Source: UBA1227 sp963629305 (GTDB taxonomy: Bacteria; Bacillota; Clostridia; Oscillospirales; Acutalibacteraceae). From it: a stretch of DNA of 64,000 nucleotides. Made by a program: the position numbers and the translations under genes. A model generated the notes under the pieces. The model ran no database searches. It was not told the DNA's origin and saw only the letters and a program-made list of their open reading frames with translations. Positions within the stretch are counted from its first letter, which is position 1; each line of letters starts with the position of its first letter. The stretch is taken from assembly GCA_963629305.1 (NCBI GenBank), contig CAVGIJ010000001.1, forward strand, positions 62,001 through 126,000, read 5' to 3'. Shown in pieces: positions 9,035 to 18,018 of the stretch.

Positions 9035-10306
9035 TTATGAAACGTAGTCAAACTCAATATTGTAAATACTTACGGTGTCTCCGTCTTTTATTCCTCTGTT
9101 TTGAAGTTCGGCTTCAATACCGCTGCTTATCATTACACGCTGCAAATACTGGAGAGATTCGTAGTCGTCAAAATCAATTTTTGAGAGGATAGGCACGAGC
9201 CATTCCGCTTCAATGATAAAGACGCCGTCCTCCTCACGGATTGTAAATCCGTGATCTTTTTTACGTTCAAGGACTTCAAGCGGTATTTCCTCAGCTTCGT
9301 ATCTTTTGATAGGGGGCAGTGTGGCGAGTTTTGCGGCAACTGCGTTTATGAGTTCCTTTGTGCCGTCTGCTATTGGCGCACATATGCTGTAATAAGTGTA
9401 GCCCTTTTCCTCAACATAGCTTTTGAATCTCTCAATCTGTTCATCTGTTGCCATGTCGGTTTTGTTTCCGGCAACTATTTGCGGGAGTTCTGCCATCTCG
9501 GGATTAAACTTTTTAAGTTCATCATTTATGGCCTTGAAGTCCTCAATAGGATCGCGTCCTTCTGAGCCTGCAACGTCAACAATATGCACAAGCATGCGAC
9601 AGCGCTCTACGTGACGGAGGAATGCATGGCCGAGTCCTACACCGTCGGCTGCACCCTCAATGAGTCCCGGAATATCCGCCATGACAAATGAGTTTCCCTC
9701 TCCCATATGAACAACTCCGAGAACAGGGGTTATTGTTGTAAAGTGGTAGTTTCCGATTATCGGTTTTGCCTCGCTTACAACGGAAATCAGAGTTGATTTT
9801 CCGACGTTCGGAAACCCGAGAAGGCCGACGTCCGCCAAAAGTTTGAGTTCAAGACTTACTTCCCATTCCTCACCCGGCATGCCGTCTTTGGCAAATCTGG
9901 GCGTTTGGCGGGTGGGTGTGGCAAAGTGGACATTGCCAAAGCCGCCCTTGCCTCCGTGCGCTGCAACGAATTCATCCGTTCCCGACATATCTGCCATGAT
10001 TTTGCCGGTGGTGACCTCTCTTATGATTGTGCCTTTTGGCACATCTATGATGAGGTCCTCACCTTTTTTACCGTTGCAGCGCGAGCCGCGTCCGTCGGCA
10101 CCGTTTTTCGCACAGTATTTTTTTTTGTATCTGAAATCGGCAAGAGTCGAAAGGTTAGTGTTTACACGAAAAATGATATTTCCGCCTCTTCCGCCGTCTC
10201 CGCCGTCAGGCCCGCCGGATGCGACGTACTTCTCACGATGAAAAGCAACCGCACCGTTTCCGCCTTTTCCGGCCTTTATGTTTATTTTAGCGATATCTAC
10301 AAACAT
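9035..10306 (-). CDS. obg: GTPase Obg (ribosome assembly)
   Basis: 423-residue Obg/CgtA GTPase that acts in 50S ribosome assembly and the stress response. The glycine-rich Obg fold occupies residues 1-158 (repeated GG pairs such as GGDGGRGG). The G domain has the P-loop GFPNVGKST, switch segment DIPGLIEGA and the NKTD recognition motif. An OCT domain of about 70 residues closes the protein. Start ATG 10306, immediately followed downstream by mrnC. It is divergent from the lipoprotein gene at 10.46 kb. Confidence 0.96.
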   Translation of the reverse strand: MFVDIAKINIKAGKGGNGAVAFHREKYVASGGPDGGDGGRGGNIIFRVNTNLSTLADFRYKKKYCAKNGADGRGSRCNGKKGEDLIIDVPKGTIIREVTTGKIMADMSGTDEFVAAHGGKGGFGNVHFATPTRQTPRFAKDGMPGEEWEVSLELKLLADVGLLGFPNVGKSTLISVVSEAKPIIGNYHFTTITPVLGVVHMGEGNSFVMADIPGLIEGAADGVGLGHAFLRHVERCRMLVHIVDVAGSEGRDPIEDFKAINDELKKFNPEMAELPQIVAGNKTDMATDEQIERFKSYVEEKGYTYYSICAPIADGTKELINAVAAKLATLPPIKRYEAEEIPLEVLERKKDHGFTIREEDGVFIIEAEWLVPILSKIDFDDYESLQYLQRVMISSGIEAELQNRGIKDGDTVSIYNIEFDYVS

Positions 10307-10379
10307 CCGTTATTACCTCGCATTAAAAATTCTTCTCATATATTAGTAAATATTTTAAAGGATGTCAATTCAATTCGGC

Positions 10380-10408
10380 TTGAAAGAGTGTGTCGGATAT
10401 AGTAGAAT
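10380..10408 (+). promoter_or_regulatory. Promoter of the lipoprotein/CDF gene row
   Basis: TTGAAA (10380-10385), a 17-base spacer and TAGAAT (10403-10408) sit about 50 bases upstream of ATG 10460. Confidence 0.6.
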
Positions 10409-10459
10409 TAAATTGAATTATTTTGCGGATATTCTGTGCCGCTAAAGGAGTGCAAAACT

Positions 10460-11185
10460 ATGAAAAAAATAATTGCTTTGTTACTTTTGCTTACTATGGT
10501 TTTAACCTTTTGCTTTACGGGGTGCAGCAAGATTGAACCGCGCACAGACACCGACAAGAATGAATCGGAAAAGAGCACGGAAGACAGCAAAGAGCTGACT
10601 GTAAGCGAAGCCGGAAAAACAGCAAAGATTTCTATACAAATTGAGGATAACGACCAATACTGCAAGGTGCAGATTCCGAAGTTTGAGTCTGACACGGAGA
10701 GTGCCGCTATAACAGAACTGAATAATCAGATTGAAGATGTGATAATTGATTTTTACAACACCGCAAAGTCCAGAAAGAACGAGTGGCCTCTTATAACAAC
10801 CAAAAATTTTGATTATGAGCGTTATTTACAGTCTGTGGTTGAATACGAAGCATTCCCGGGGATTGAGGGATCTTCCGTAGCGACATATGTATACGACAAG
10901 TATAAAGATAAATCCGTAAGTCTTGAAGATGCCTATATGCTGGCCGAAACTACTGAAGCAAAGATAAAAAAAGGCGTTGAAAAAGCCCGTATTACCGGTG
11001 AAACAGCCTCTTTAAACAACTTTGAAGTTCAAGGATTTATGATTACAAAATCAGGTGACATGGAATTTTTTGTAAAATATGAGTACGACAGCGGAATGGA
11101 TGCCGCAAACGAACTTATGACATTTATCCCGTCAACAGGTGAGCTTCACGAAATGACAAACGACGGTGTATACATCGCCGAATAA
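10460..11185 (+). CDS. Secreted lipoprotein, DUF3298/DUF4163-like
   Basis: 241-residue exported protein. A signal peptide with the lipobox FCFTGC puts the acylated Cys near residue 22. An acidic linker follows, and then a domain with the pattern QIPKFESD...AAITELNNQIEDVI and a closing YDSGMDAANELMTFIPSTGEL typical of DUF3298/DUF4163, the module also found in the RsiV anti-sigma ectodomain. Its ligand here is unknown. ATG 10460 is chosen over an upstream in-frame start because AAAGGAG precedes it and the signal peptide then begins MKKII. The next gene starts 17 bases downstream. Confidence 0.75.
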   Translation: MKKIIALLLLLTMVLTFCFTGCSKIEPRTDTDKNESEKSTEDSKELTVSEAGKTAKISIQIEDNDQYCKVQIPKFESDTESAAITELNNQIEDVIIDFYNTAKSRKNEWPLITTKNFDYERYLQSVVEYEAFPGIEGSSVATYVYDKYKDKSVSLEDAYMLAETTEAKIKKGVEKARITGETASLNNFEVQGFMITKSGDMEFFVKYEYDSGMDAANELMTFIPSTGELHEMTNDGVYIAE

Positions 11186-11202
11186 TTTTGGAGGACATAC
11201 GC

Positions 11203-12138
11203 ATGGATGAAAGAAAAGATAAAGAATTCAATGCCGACGAAGTTGTAAAAAGTATTTTCAATAACCAAACGGAAAAGAATGAGGACTTGAGTGCAAAAGA
11301 TAAAGACGAAAAAAAAGCCGTGAAAAAACCCGTAAATATCTTTTCAAGACCGATAAACGTTATGCAGACACCTGATGCAAGAAAATCCAGACTTAAAACG
11401 GTTATCATTGAGGGACTGCTCTTCGGCGCATTTCTTACAGCTATCACGGCGATTTATTCTATTTCGGGAATAGATCTCTCCCTTTCTCCGGAAGCTACTA
11501 CGCAGACACCTTCGGTATTTTTCTTCGTAGTTGAGTTTGTTGTATTCTCTGTTTTGGTTGGTGTGGGCGATTGGTTTATGACAGAAAAAAGGGTCAATGA
11601 TTATAACCAGAGTGTTGCCGGTCTCTCTTTTGACATTCATGATGAAATTGCGACTGCACTCAAAGAGCAGGAGGCAGAGGGAATCACAAAAGACGATGCC
11701 GCGGCACAAAACTCCGCAAACGGTGAAGAAAAGCCGTTTATAGGGGTAAAACTATCAGACAAAAATGATGAAAAATCCCTTACAGATAAGGCTTTTGAGG
11801 CGTTTATAAATGATAAATGCGTCGGCTCGGTCGAATCGTGTAAAGGAGTTATACTTGACAGCAACGGAATTGAGACAATTATTATCAGAATTTCCGCACT
11901 TTCATCAACAGATGAAACCTACGCAAATGGCGTAGCTATGGAACTTATAGGCGCTTTAAAAGAAATCGCGATGAACGAGGGACTTGCTGCTGTTGCAGTT
12001 TCCGAATCTGTTTACGGAACTCTTTCACTCACGCTTCCATCCGCTTCAAAATTCGGAATTAAGACTTCGGAAGAGACAAAAATTGCCGAGGCATATCCGG
12101 GTGCTCTTATGGGTGTTTCAGGTGAACTCAAATGGTAA
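11203..12138 (+). CDS. Hypothetical membrane protein with two helices
   Basis: 311-residue protein I do not recognise. It has a charged Lys/Asp/Glu-rich N-terminus (1-55), two hydrophobic segments (about residues 75-100 and 112-135) and a soluble C-terminal domain of some 170 residues rich in Ala, Glu and Lys. Start ATG 11203 has GGAGG nine bases upstream. Its end overlaps the next gene (CDF transporter) by 7 bases, suggesting co-translation and perhaps a shared task at the membrane. No function is proposed. Confidence 0.7.
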   Translation: MDERKDKEFNADEVVKSIFNNQTEKNEDLSAKDKDEKKAVKKPVNIFSRPINVMQTPDARKSRLKTVIIEGLLFGAFLTAITAIYSISGIDLSLSPEATTQTPSVFFFVVEFVVFSVLVGVGDWFMTEKRVNDYNQSVAGLSFDIHDEIATALKEQEAEGITKDDAAAQNSANGEEKPFIGVKLSDKNDEKSLTDKAFEAFINDKCVGSVESCKGVILDSNGIETIIIRISALSSTDETYANGVAMELIGALKEIAMNEGLAAVAVSESVYGTLSLTLPSASKFGIKTSEETKIAEAYPGALMGVSGELKW

Positions 12139-13298
12139 CTTTACTTTCAAAGTGGTTTATAAAGGACCGAGAAAATTATTCTGATCCGACAGTCAGGCGC
12201 GCATACGGTACGCTTTGCAGTATGGTCGGGATATTTCTCAATATTCTTATGTTTGCCGGCAAATATATTGCCGGAGTTATTTCAAAATCTATTTCTATCA
12301 CGGCAGACGCGTTTAATAACCTTTCGGATGCGGGTTCGTCAATAATTACACTTTTCGGATTCAGACTTTCAGGTAAGGCACCGGATCCCGACCACCCGTT
12401 CGGTCACGGCAGAATTGAGTATCTTTCCGGGCTTGGTGTTTCTATAGCCATAGTCGTTATGGGATTTGAACTCATGAAGTCCTCTGTGGAAAAGATTCTT
12501 CATCCGGAGCCCATTGAGGCAAGCCTTCTCGCAGGAGGTATAATGGTTGCCTCAATCCTCATTAAAGTGTATATGGCGGTTTATAATAAGGGGATTGGCA
12601 AGAAAATAGATTCGGCGGCTATGAAATCAGTTGCCGCAGACAGCCTTTCGGATACTATTTCAACCGTGGTTGTCCTCTTATCAATGATTATTTCACATTT
12701 TACCGACATAAATATTGATGCATATGCCGGTATTCTTGTCGCCGCACTGATTCTTTATACCGGTATTACTTCGGCAAGAGATACTGTTTCACCGCTTCTC
12801 GGCAATGCGCCGTCACACGAATTCGTGCAGCATATCCAGGAGACGGTTCTTAAGCAGGAACATATTGTCGGGATTCATGACCTCATTGTCCATGACTACG
12901 GTCCGGGACGCGTGTTTGTTTCACTTCATGCCGAGGTTCCCGGGAACGAAGATATTTTCATGCTGCATGATGAAATTGACAATGCCGAAATTGAACTTCA
13001 GAAAACGCTTGGATGTCATGCGGTCATACATATGGATCCGGTGTGTGTTGATGACGGATTCGTACTTGAAGCCAAGGAAAAAGTTACTGAGATTGTGAAG
13101 GAAATTGATCCGGCATTCTCAATCCACGATTTTCGCATGGTTCCGGGCGACACACATACAAACCTTATTTTCGACCTTGTTGTACCGGCAAATTATAGGT
13201 TGTCTAATGATGAAGTCGGCAGAATTGCAAAACAAAAAATTGAGGCGCAGAAAAAAGGCTGCTTTGCCGTTATTACGGTAGAGCAATCATATATCTGA
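12132..13298 (+). CDS. Cation diffusion facilitator (CDF) metal exporter
   Basis: 388-residue CDF family transporter that exports divalent metal such as Mn2+, Zn2+ or Fe2+ by proton exchange. Six membrane helices lie in residues 25-215. The helix-II metal site is seen in ADAFNNLSD and the conserved HPFGHGRIEYL follows. The helix-V site is in AADSLSDT, where the first ligand is Asp. The cytoplasmic C-terminal domain is extended to nearly 180 residues with His-rich segments (HDLIVHDYGPGR), as in Firmicute MneP/MneS-like proteins. Metal specificity cannot be decided here. ATG 12132 overlaps the previous gene. Confidence 0.88.
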   Translation: MVTLLSKWFIKDRENYSDPTVRRAYGTLCSMVGIFLNILMFAGKYIAGVISKSISITADAFNNLSDAGSSIITLFGFRLSGKAPDPDHPFGHGRIEYLSGLGVSIAIVVMGFELMKSSVEKILHPEPIEASLLAGGIMVASILIKVYMAVYNKGIGKKIDSAAMKSVAADSLSDTISTVVVLLSMIISHFTDINIDAYAGILVAALILYTGITSARDTVSPLLGNAPSHEFVQHIQETVLKQEHIVGIHDLIVHDYGPGRVFVSLHAEVPGNEDIFMLHDEIDNAEIELQKTLGCHAVIHMDPVCVDDGFVLEAKEKVTEIVKEIDPAFSIHDFRMVPGDTHTNLIFDLVVPANYRLSNDEVGRIAKQKIEAQKKGCFAVITVEQSYI

Positions 13299-13326
13299 TT
13301 CTTGAAGCAGTATAAGGAGCTTATAT

Positions 13327-14385
13327 ATGGAAAATCCCGATTATAAGATAGTTATGCCCGAGGCCGGCACCCTTACAAAAGGTGATGTTGACCTCAGTGT
13401 GTTTGATAAACTCGGTCAGGTGGTTACATACCAAAATTTGTCGCCGGAAGAGTTGACGGATGTTCTTGAGGATGCCGATGTTGTTATGGTCAACAAAAAT
13501 ATCCTTAACGAAAAAACGCTGTCAAAAGCAAAAAAACTAAAATACATAGGCGAGTGTGCTACGGGGTTTAACAATATTGATCTTGAATATTGTAACGAGC
13601 ACGGCATAACCGTGACCAATGTTCCGACATATTCAACCAATGCCGTTGCGCAGCAGGTTTTTGCCTTTATTCTCAATCATTACTCTCGCGTTGCACAGTA
13701 CAATGACTTTGTACAGGGCGACGGTTGGAAGAATGCGGATACATTTGCCCCGTTTGTGTTTGATACGGATGAGCTTTTCGGTAAGACTATAGGTCTTATC
13801 GGTTACGGGAAAATTGGCCGCGCGGTTGCAAAAATTGCAAACGCATTCGGCATGAATGTTCTCGTGTATACCCGTTCGTACCGGAAATCCGTGGATGCAG
13901 CCACCGACAAATGGGGAAATATTGACCGGACAAGGCTTTCCGGATTTCTTGACCGAACGGATAACAGCGTAACTTATCGCACGCTTGATAACCTGCTTAA
14001 ACACTCGGACATTGTTTCCATACACTGTCCGCTGAATGAAGAGTCCAAGGGACTCTTCACACACGAGACATTTGCCAAAATGCGTACCGGTGCTTACCTT
14101 GTAAACACCGCGCGCGGCCCCATAGTTGATGAGGATTCTTTGATTGAAGCATTAAACTCGGGAAAGCTCTCCGGTGCCGGACTGGATGTCCTTGAAACGG
14201 AACCGCAGTCAAAGGATTCAAAGCTTCTCGGTGTACCAAATCTTACTATAACACCGCATGTTGCCTGGGCACCGCTTGAGACCCGTAAACGTCTTGTTGC
14301 GGAGGTTGCCAAAAACCTTGAAGCCTTTGAGCAGGGACACCCGAGAAATGTTGTAAATGAACCGTTGTTTCTTGCACAGCAATGA
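13327..14385 (+). CDS. D-isomer-specific 2-hydroxyacid dehydrogenase
   Basis: 352-residue NAD(P)-dependent dehydrogenase of the glycerate/lactate/phosphoglycerate dehydrogenase family. The Rossmann motif GLIGYGKIGRAVAKIA lies near residue 155. The catalytic Arg is in NTARGPIVDE, the Glu in the LETEP segment and the His in ITPHVAWAP. A roughly 20-residue insert (KWGNIDRTRLSG region) sits between the NAD half and the second catalytic segment and is not typical of the shortest members. The substrate could be hydroxypyruvate or another 2-oxoacid. AAGGAG precedes ATG 13327. Confidence 0.87.
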   Translation: MENPDYKIVMPEAGTLTKGDVDLSVFDKLGQVVTYQNLSPEELTDVLEDADVVMVNKNILNEKTLSKAKKLKYIGECATGFNNIDLEYCNEHGITVTNVPTYSTNAVAQQVFAFILNHYSRVAQYNDFVQGDGWKNADTFAPFVFDTDELFGKTIGLIGYGKIGRAVAKIANAFGMNVLVYTRSYRKSVDAATDKWGNIDRTRLSGFLDRTDNSVTYRTLDNLLKHSDIVSIHCPLNEESKGLFTHETFAKMRTGAYLVNTARGPIVDEDSLIEALNSGKLSGAGLDVLETEPQSKDSKLLGVPNLTITPHVAWAPLETRKRLVAEVAKNLEAFEQGHPRNVVNEPLFLAQQ

Positions 14386-14428
14386 ATGTGTAGGCATGGC
14401 AGCCAATAAAAATTTATAAGAGGTGCGT

Positions 14429-17401
14429 ATGGCAGAGTCGGATGTTTCACAAATTGAGCAAGGTCTTATAACCGCATTTGTGGACGGACAGGTTGCGTCC
14501 AATCTTGCATATAAGCCGCAATTTGTATCTAACAATTACAGAGAAGGTCGTAAAGTTCTTTCAACTGTTGAGGAAGAGCTTAAATCCTGTGATGCCTTTT
14601 TTATAAGTGTTGCATTTATAACAGAAGGCGGAATAGCACCTCTTATGCAAACGCTTGAGGAGCTTGCCGAAAGGGGCATAAAGGGAAAGATTCTTACCAC
14701 GGATTACAGAGTGTTTACACAACCCAAGGCACTTTTGAGGCTTGCAAAATTTGACAATATTGAACTTAAGATATACAAAGTCGAAAATGAAGACTGCGGA
14801 TACGGATTTCACACAAAGGGTTACATATTCAAAAACGATGATATCTATCGTATTCTTACAGGCAGTTCAAATCTGACTCTCAATGCACTTACAAAAAACA
14901 AGGAATGGAATACGAAAATAATTTCCACGGAGAACGGTGAGTATGCAAAGCATATCGTTGATGAGTTTAACACTCTCTGGAATAGCGAAAAAGCTAAAAC
15001 ATACGATGAGTATTTTGATGATTACTCGTTGCTTTACAGCTGTGTTGTAAGGCACCAAAAAGAGATTGCCCGCAGTCAGGATATCATTCCTATTGAGCAA
15101 TATACATTGACGCCGAACAAAATGCAGCTTAGATTTATTGCAAATTTACGAAAGATACTGGAGAAAAACGGCAGTCGCGCATTGCTCATTTCGGCAACGG
15201 GTACAGGTAAAACATATGCCGGTGCATTTGCACTTCGTGAGCTTGGTTTGAAACGTGCACTGTTTCTTGTTCATCGTACACAAATAACGGAGCAGGCAAA
15301 GAAATCATTTGCCAATGTATTCGGCGATACTTTGAAAATGGGTCTTCTCGGCGGAGGCCATAACGACGTGGATTGTGACTACATATTTGCTACAGTTCAA
15401 ACAATGTCAAGGGATGAAACTTTACAGAAGTTTAATCCTGCCTCATTTGATGTTATCGTCATAGATGAGGCCCATCACAGCGGCGCCCAAAGTTATGAAA
15501 AAATAATGAGCTACTTCAATCCGCGGTTGTACCTCGGAATGACGGCTACACCCGAGCGAAGAGATGATAAACAGGGTGCATTGAGCATTTATGAGTTGTT
15601 TAATTATGAAATAGCATGCGAGATAAGACTGAATGATGCGCTTGAAAATGACCTTTTATGTCCATTCCATTATTTCGGTATTTCCGATATTGAGGGAATA
15701 GACGATGATGACATTTCATTTTCAAACCTCACATCTGACGAACGTGTAAAGCATGTTATGGAAAAAGCCGAATTATACGGCTACAGCGGGGAACGGGTTA
15801 AAGGTCTTATTTTTTGCAGAAAAATTGATGAGGCGAAGGAGCTTTCGGAGAAGTTTAATGAACGCGGATGGCATACGCTGGTACTTACAGGCTCAAACAC
15901 TCAGGAGGAGCGACAAAATGCCATAGACAGACTGGTAAAATCAGGTGGCAGCGACCACCTTGATTATATATTGTCCGTGGACATTTTCTCTGAGGGTGTC
16001 GATATTCGCGAAATAAATCAGGTTATTATGCTTCGACCGACAACTTCACCTGTAGTATTTGTACAACAGCTTGGCAGAGGCCTCAGAAAATACGAAGGCA
16101 AAGAATTTGTTGTGGTACTTGATTTTATAGGAAATTACAACAACAATTTTATGATTCCGATTGCACTTTCAGGCGATAAAAGTTATAACAAGGACAACAT
16201 TCGCAGATATGTTCTTGAGGGTGAACGTATCATTCCGGGTGCATCGACTGTTCATTTTGACAGAGTTTCAAGACAAAAAATTTTCAAGGCAATCGACTCA
16301 AAGAACTTCAGCGAGATAAGATTGCTTAAAGAAAATTATCAAAATCTGAAGGATAAACTCGGCAGGATACCGAGCCTTAAAGATTTTGATATGTACGGAG
16401 AGATGGACCCGCTTCGCTTTTCCGACAATGTATCACTTCGTTCATACTACAAATTCCTTGTAAAGCATGAACCTGATTTTAAAGTAAGACTTTCAGAAGA
16501 AGAGGATTTACTTATTGAGTTTATCTCAAATAAACTGTCTAACGGTAAAAGAGTGTATGAGTTGGTACTTCTAAAGCTTTTACTTACAGACGATGATAAG
16601 CTTTTTGCAAAAATGAGTGAGATTGTAAAGGAAAAATACGGTCTCATTATAACCGAGGAAATAAAAACAAGTGTTATAAACGTTCTTACCAATGAATTCG
16701 CGGTAGGTTCCGGAGCGGATACATACAAAAAATGTGTGTTTGTTGAGCCGTATGAAGAGGACTTTAAAGCTTCGAGCGTGATAAAAAATGCACTAAAAAA
16801 CCCCGATTTTGCGACACTGTACAATGATCTTATTGATTTCGGAATAGGAAGATATGAAAGAGATTATATACATCGCTATGCGGATACAGACTTTGTCTTG
16901 TTTGGAAAATACACATATGAAGATGTATGCCGACTTCTCAATTGGAAGCATAATGAGGTGCCGACAAATATTGGCGGATACAAATACAATCAGGACACCA
17001 ACACATTTCCCGTGTTTATAAACTATGAAAAAGAGGAGGATATCTCTGCCACTATTGCATACCGTGACAGATTCGATAATTCTCCGTCAAGGCTCATCGC
17101 TGTTTCGAAGTCACAAAGAAGCCTAAAATCAGCCGATGTAAGACAATTTATCTCATGTACAAAGGATGCGTATGATGACTCAAAAACAAACCCGCCAAAG
17201 GTACTCTTGTTCGTAAGAAAAAATAAAAACGACAAGGGGTCCAAAGAGTTTTATTTTCTCGGACGAATGTATCATAACGGCTTTGCGAAAGAGTTTATTA
17301 TGCCGGGCACGGATAAAAGTGCGGTTGAGATAGGGTGGAACCTTGAAACCCCGGTACGTGAGGATATCTATGAGTATTTTGAATGTGAGGATAAGATATG
17401 A
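14429..17401 (+). CDS. PLD-nuclease/superfamily II helicase with DUF3427
   Basis: 990-residue multidomain protein. Residues 40-190 form a phospholipase-D-like domain with one HKD-type motif (H128, K130, N148 in HTKGYIF and GSSNLT). Residues 225-620 form a superfamily II helicase with Walker A SATGTGKT (255-262), DEAH box 346-349, motif III TAT and motif VI QLGRGLRK. The C-terminal third matches DUF3427 in length and position (inference). Such proteins are often found in restriction-like or phage-defence settings. GTG 14423 is also in frame, but AGAGGTG suits ATG 14429. The stop overlaps the start of the NUDIX gene, forming a tight two-gene operon. Confidence 0.88.
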   Translation: MAESDVSQIEQGLITAFVDGQVASNLAYKPQFVSNNYREGRKVLSTVEEELKSCDAFFISVAFITEGGIAPLMQTLEELAERGIKGKILTTDYRVFTQPKALLRLAKFDNIELKIYKVENEDCGYGFHTKGYIFKNDDIYRILTGSSNLTLNALTKNKEWNTKIISTENGEYAKHIVDEFNTLWNSEKAKTYDEYFDDYSLLYSCVVRHQKEIARSQDIIPIEQYTLTPNKMQLRFIANLRKILEKNGSRALLISATGTGKTYAGAFALRELGLKRALFLVHRTQITEQAKKSFANVFGDTLKMGLLGGGHNDVDCDYIFATVQTMSRDETLQKFNPASFDVIVIDEAHHSGAQSYEKIMSYFNPRLYLGMTATPERRDDKQGALSIYELFNYEIACEIRLNDALENDLLCPFHYFGISDIEGIDDDDISFSNLTSDERVKHVMEKAELYGYSGERVKGLIFCRKIDEAKELSEKFNERGWHTLVLTGSNTQEERQNAIDRLVKSGGSDHLDYILSVDIFSEGVDIREINQVIMLRPTTSPVVFVQQLGRGLRKYEGKEFVVVLDFIGNYNNNFMIPIALSGDKSYNKDNIRRYVLEGERIIPGASTVHFDRVSRQKIFKAIDSKNFSEIRLLKENYQNLKDKLGRIPSLKDFDMYGEMDPLRFSDNVSLRSYYKFLVKHEPDFKVRLSEEEDLLIEFISNKLSNGKRVYELVLLKLLLTDDDKLFAKMSEIVKEKYGLIITEEIKTSVINVLTNEFAVGSGADTYKKCVFVEPYEEDFKASSVIKNALKNPDFATLYNDLIDFGIGRYERDYIHRYADTDFVLFGKYTYEDVCRLLNWKHNEVPTNIGGYKYNQDTNTFPVFINYEKEEDISATIAYRDRFDNSPSRLIAVSKSQRSLKSADVRQFISCTKDAYDDSKTNPPKVLLFVRKNKNDKGSKEFYFLGRMYHNGFAKEFIMPGTDKSAVEIGWNLETPVREDIYEYFECEDKI

Positions 17402-17793
17402 AAACGGTAAATGTAGTTGCGGCGATTATCATCAAAGACGATAAGGTGTTCGCGACACAGCGCGGTTATGGCGAGTTCAAAGACGGCTGGGAATTTCCGG
17501 GCGGCAAGGTCGAGCCGCAAGAGACCCCGGAGGCTGCCATTGTCCGCGAAATACAAGAGGAACTTGACACGGAAATTCGGGTAGATAGCTATCTGACATA
17601 CGTTGAGTATGATTATCCTACATTTCATCTTTCCATGCAGTGCTTCATTTGTTCCGTTATTTCAGGCTCTCTCACACTCCTTGAGCATGAAAATGCAAAA
17701 TGGTTGACCCGCGAAGAACTTTATTCGGTGTCATGGCTTCCGGCAGATATAAAGGTTGTTGAAGCTTTGCAGAACAATACTCTGATTTTATGA
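17398..17793 (+). CDS. NUDIX hydrolase (MutT-like)
   Basis: 131-residue NUDIX pyrophosphohydrolase with a complete NUDIX box: Gly36, Glu42 and the REIQEEL segment (R50, E51, E54, E55). Length and the start VVAAIIIKDDKVFATQRG fit MutT/NudG-type (d)NTP hydrolases that remove 8-oxo-dGTP or modified dCTP. It overlaps the helicase gene by four bases (ATGA), so translation is coupled. The link suggests action on a nucleotide made or released by the helicase-nuclease system, which is inference. Confidence 0.9.
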   Translation: MKTVNVVAAIIIKDDKVFATQRGYGEFKDGWEFPGGKVEPQETPEAAIVREIQEELDTEIRVDSYLTYVEYDYPTFHLSMQCFICSVISGSLTLLEHENAKWLTREELYSVSWLPADIKVVEALQNNTLIL

Positions 17794-17903
17794 ATTTCGG
17801 ATTCGTTTTACGGTAAGAAGCGGGCAATGTATAATATCCATATGAAAAGTTAATATAAGTTGTCAAAAAATATCTGATTTGTTGAAATTTTTTGTGCAAT
17901 ATA

Positions 17904-17932
17904 TTGAAAAAAATCAGAATGTATGTTAAAAT
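17904..17932 (+). promoter_or_regulatory. Promoter of the Cys-rich surface protein
   Basis: TTGAAA (17904-17909), a 17-base spacer and an extended -10 (TGTTAAAAT, hexamer 17927-17932) lie about 85 bases before the start at 18019. The rest of the 225-base gap shows no other clear element. Confidence 0.5.
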
Positions 17933-18018
17933 TTTTGCATTGGATGACACGCTTGTGCCTTGTCCTTGCTTTTAGAAAAATCAGATATGAAAATTTGACT
18001 TAAGGTGGATGTGTGAAA

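Noticed and set aside
9843..10402. Overlapping plus-strand frames opposite obg
   Set aside because: They are antisense shadows of a conserved gene with no homology or ribosome sites.
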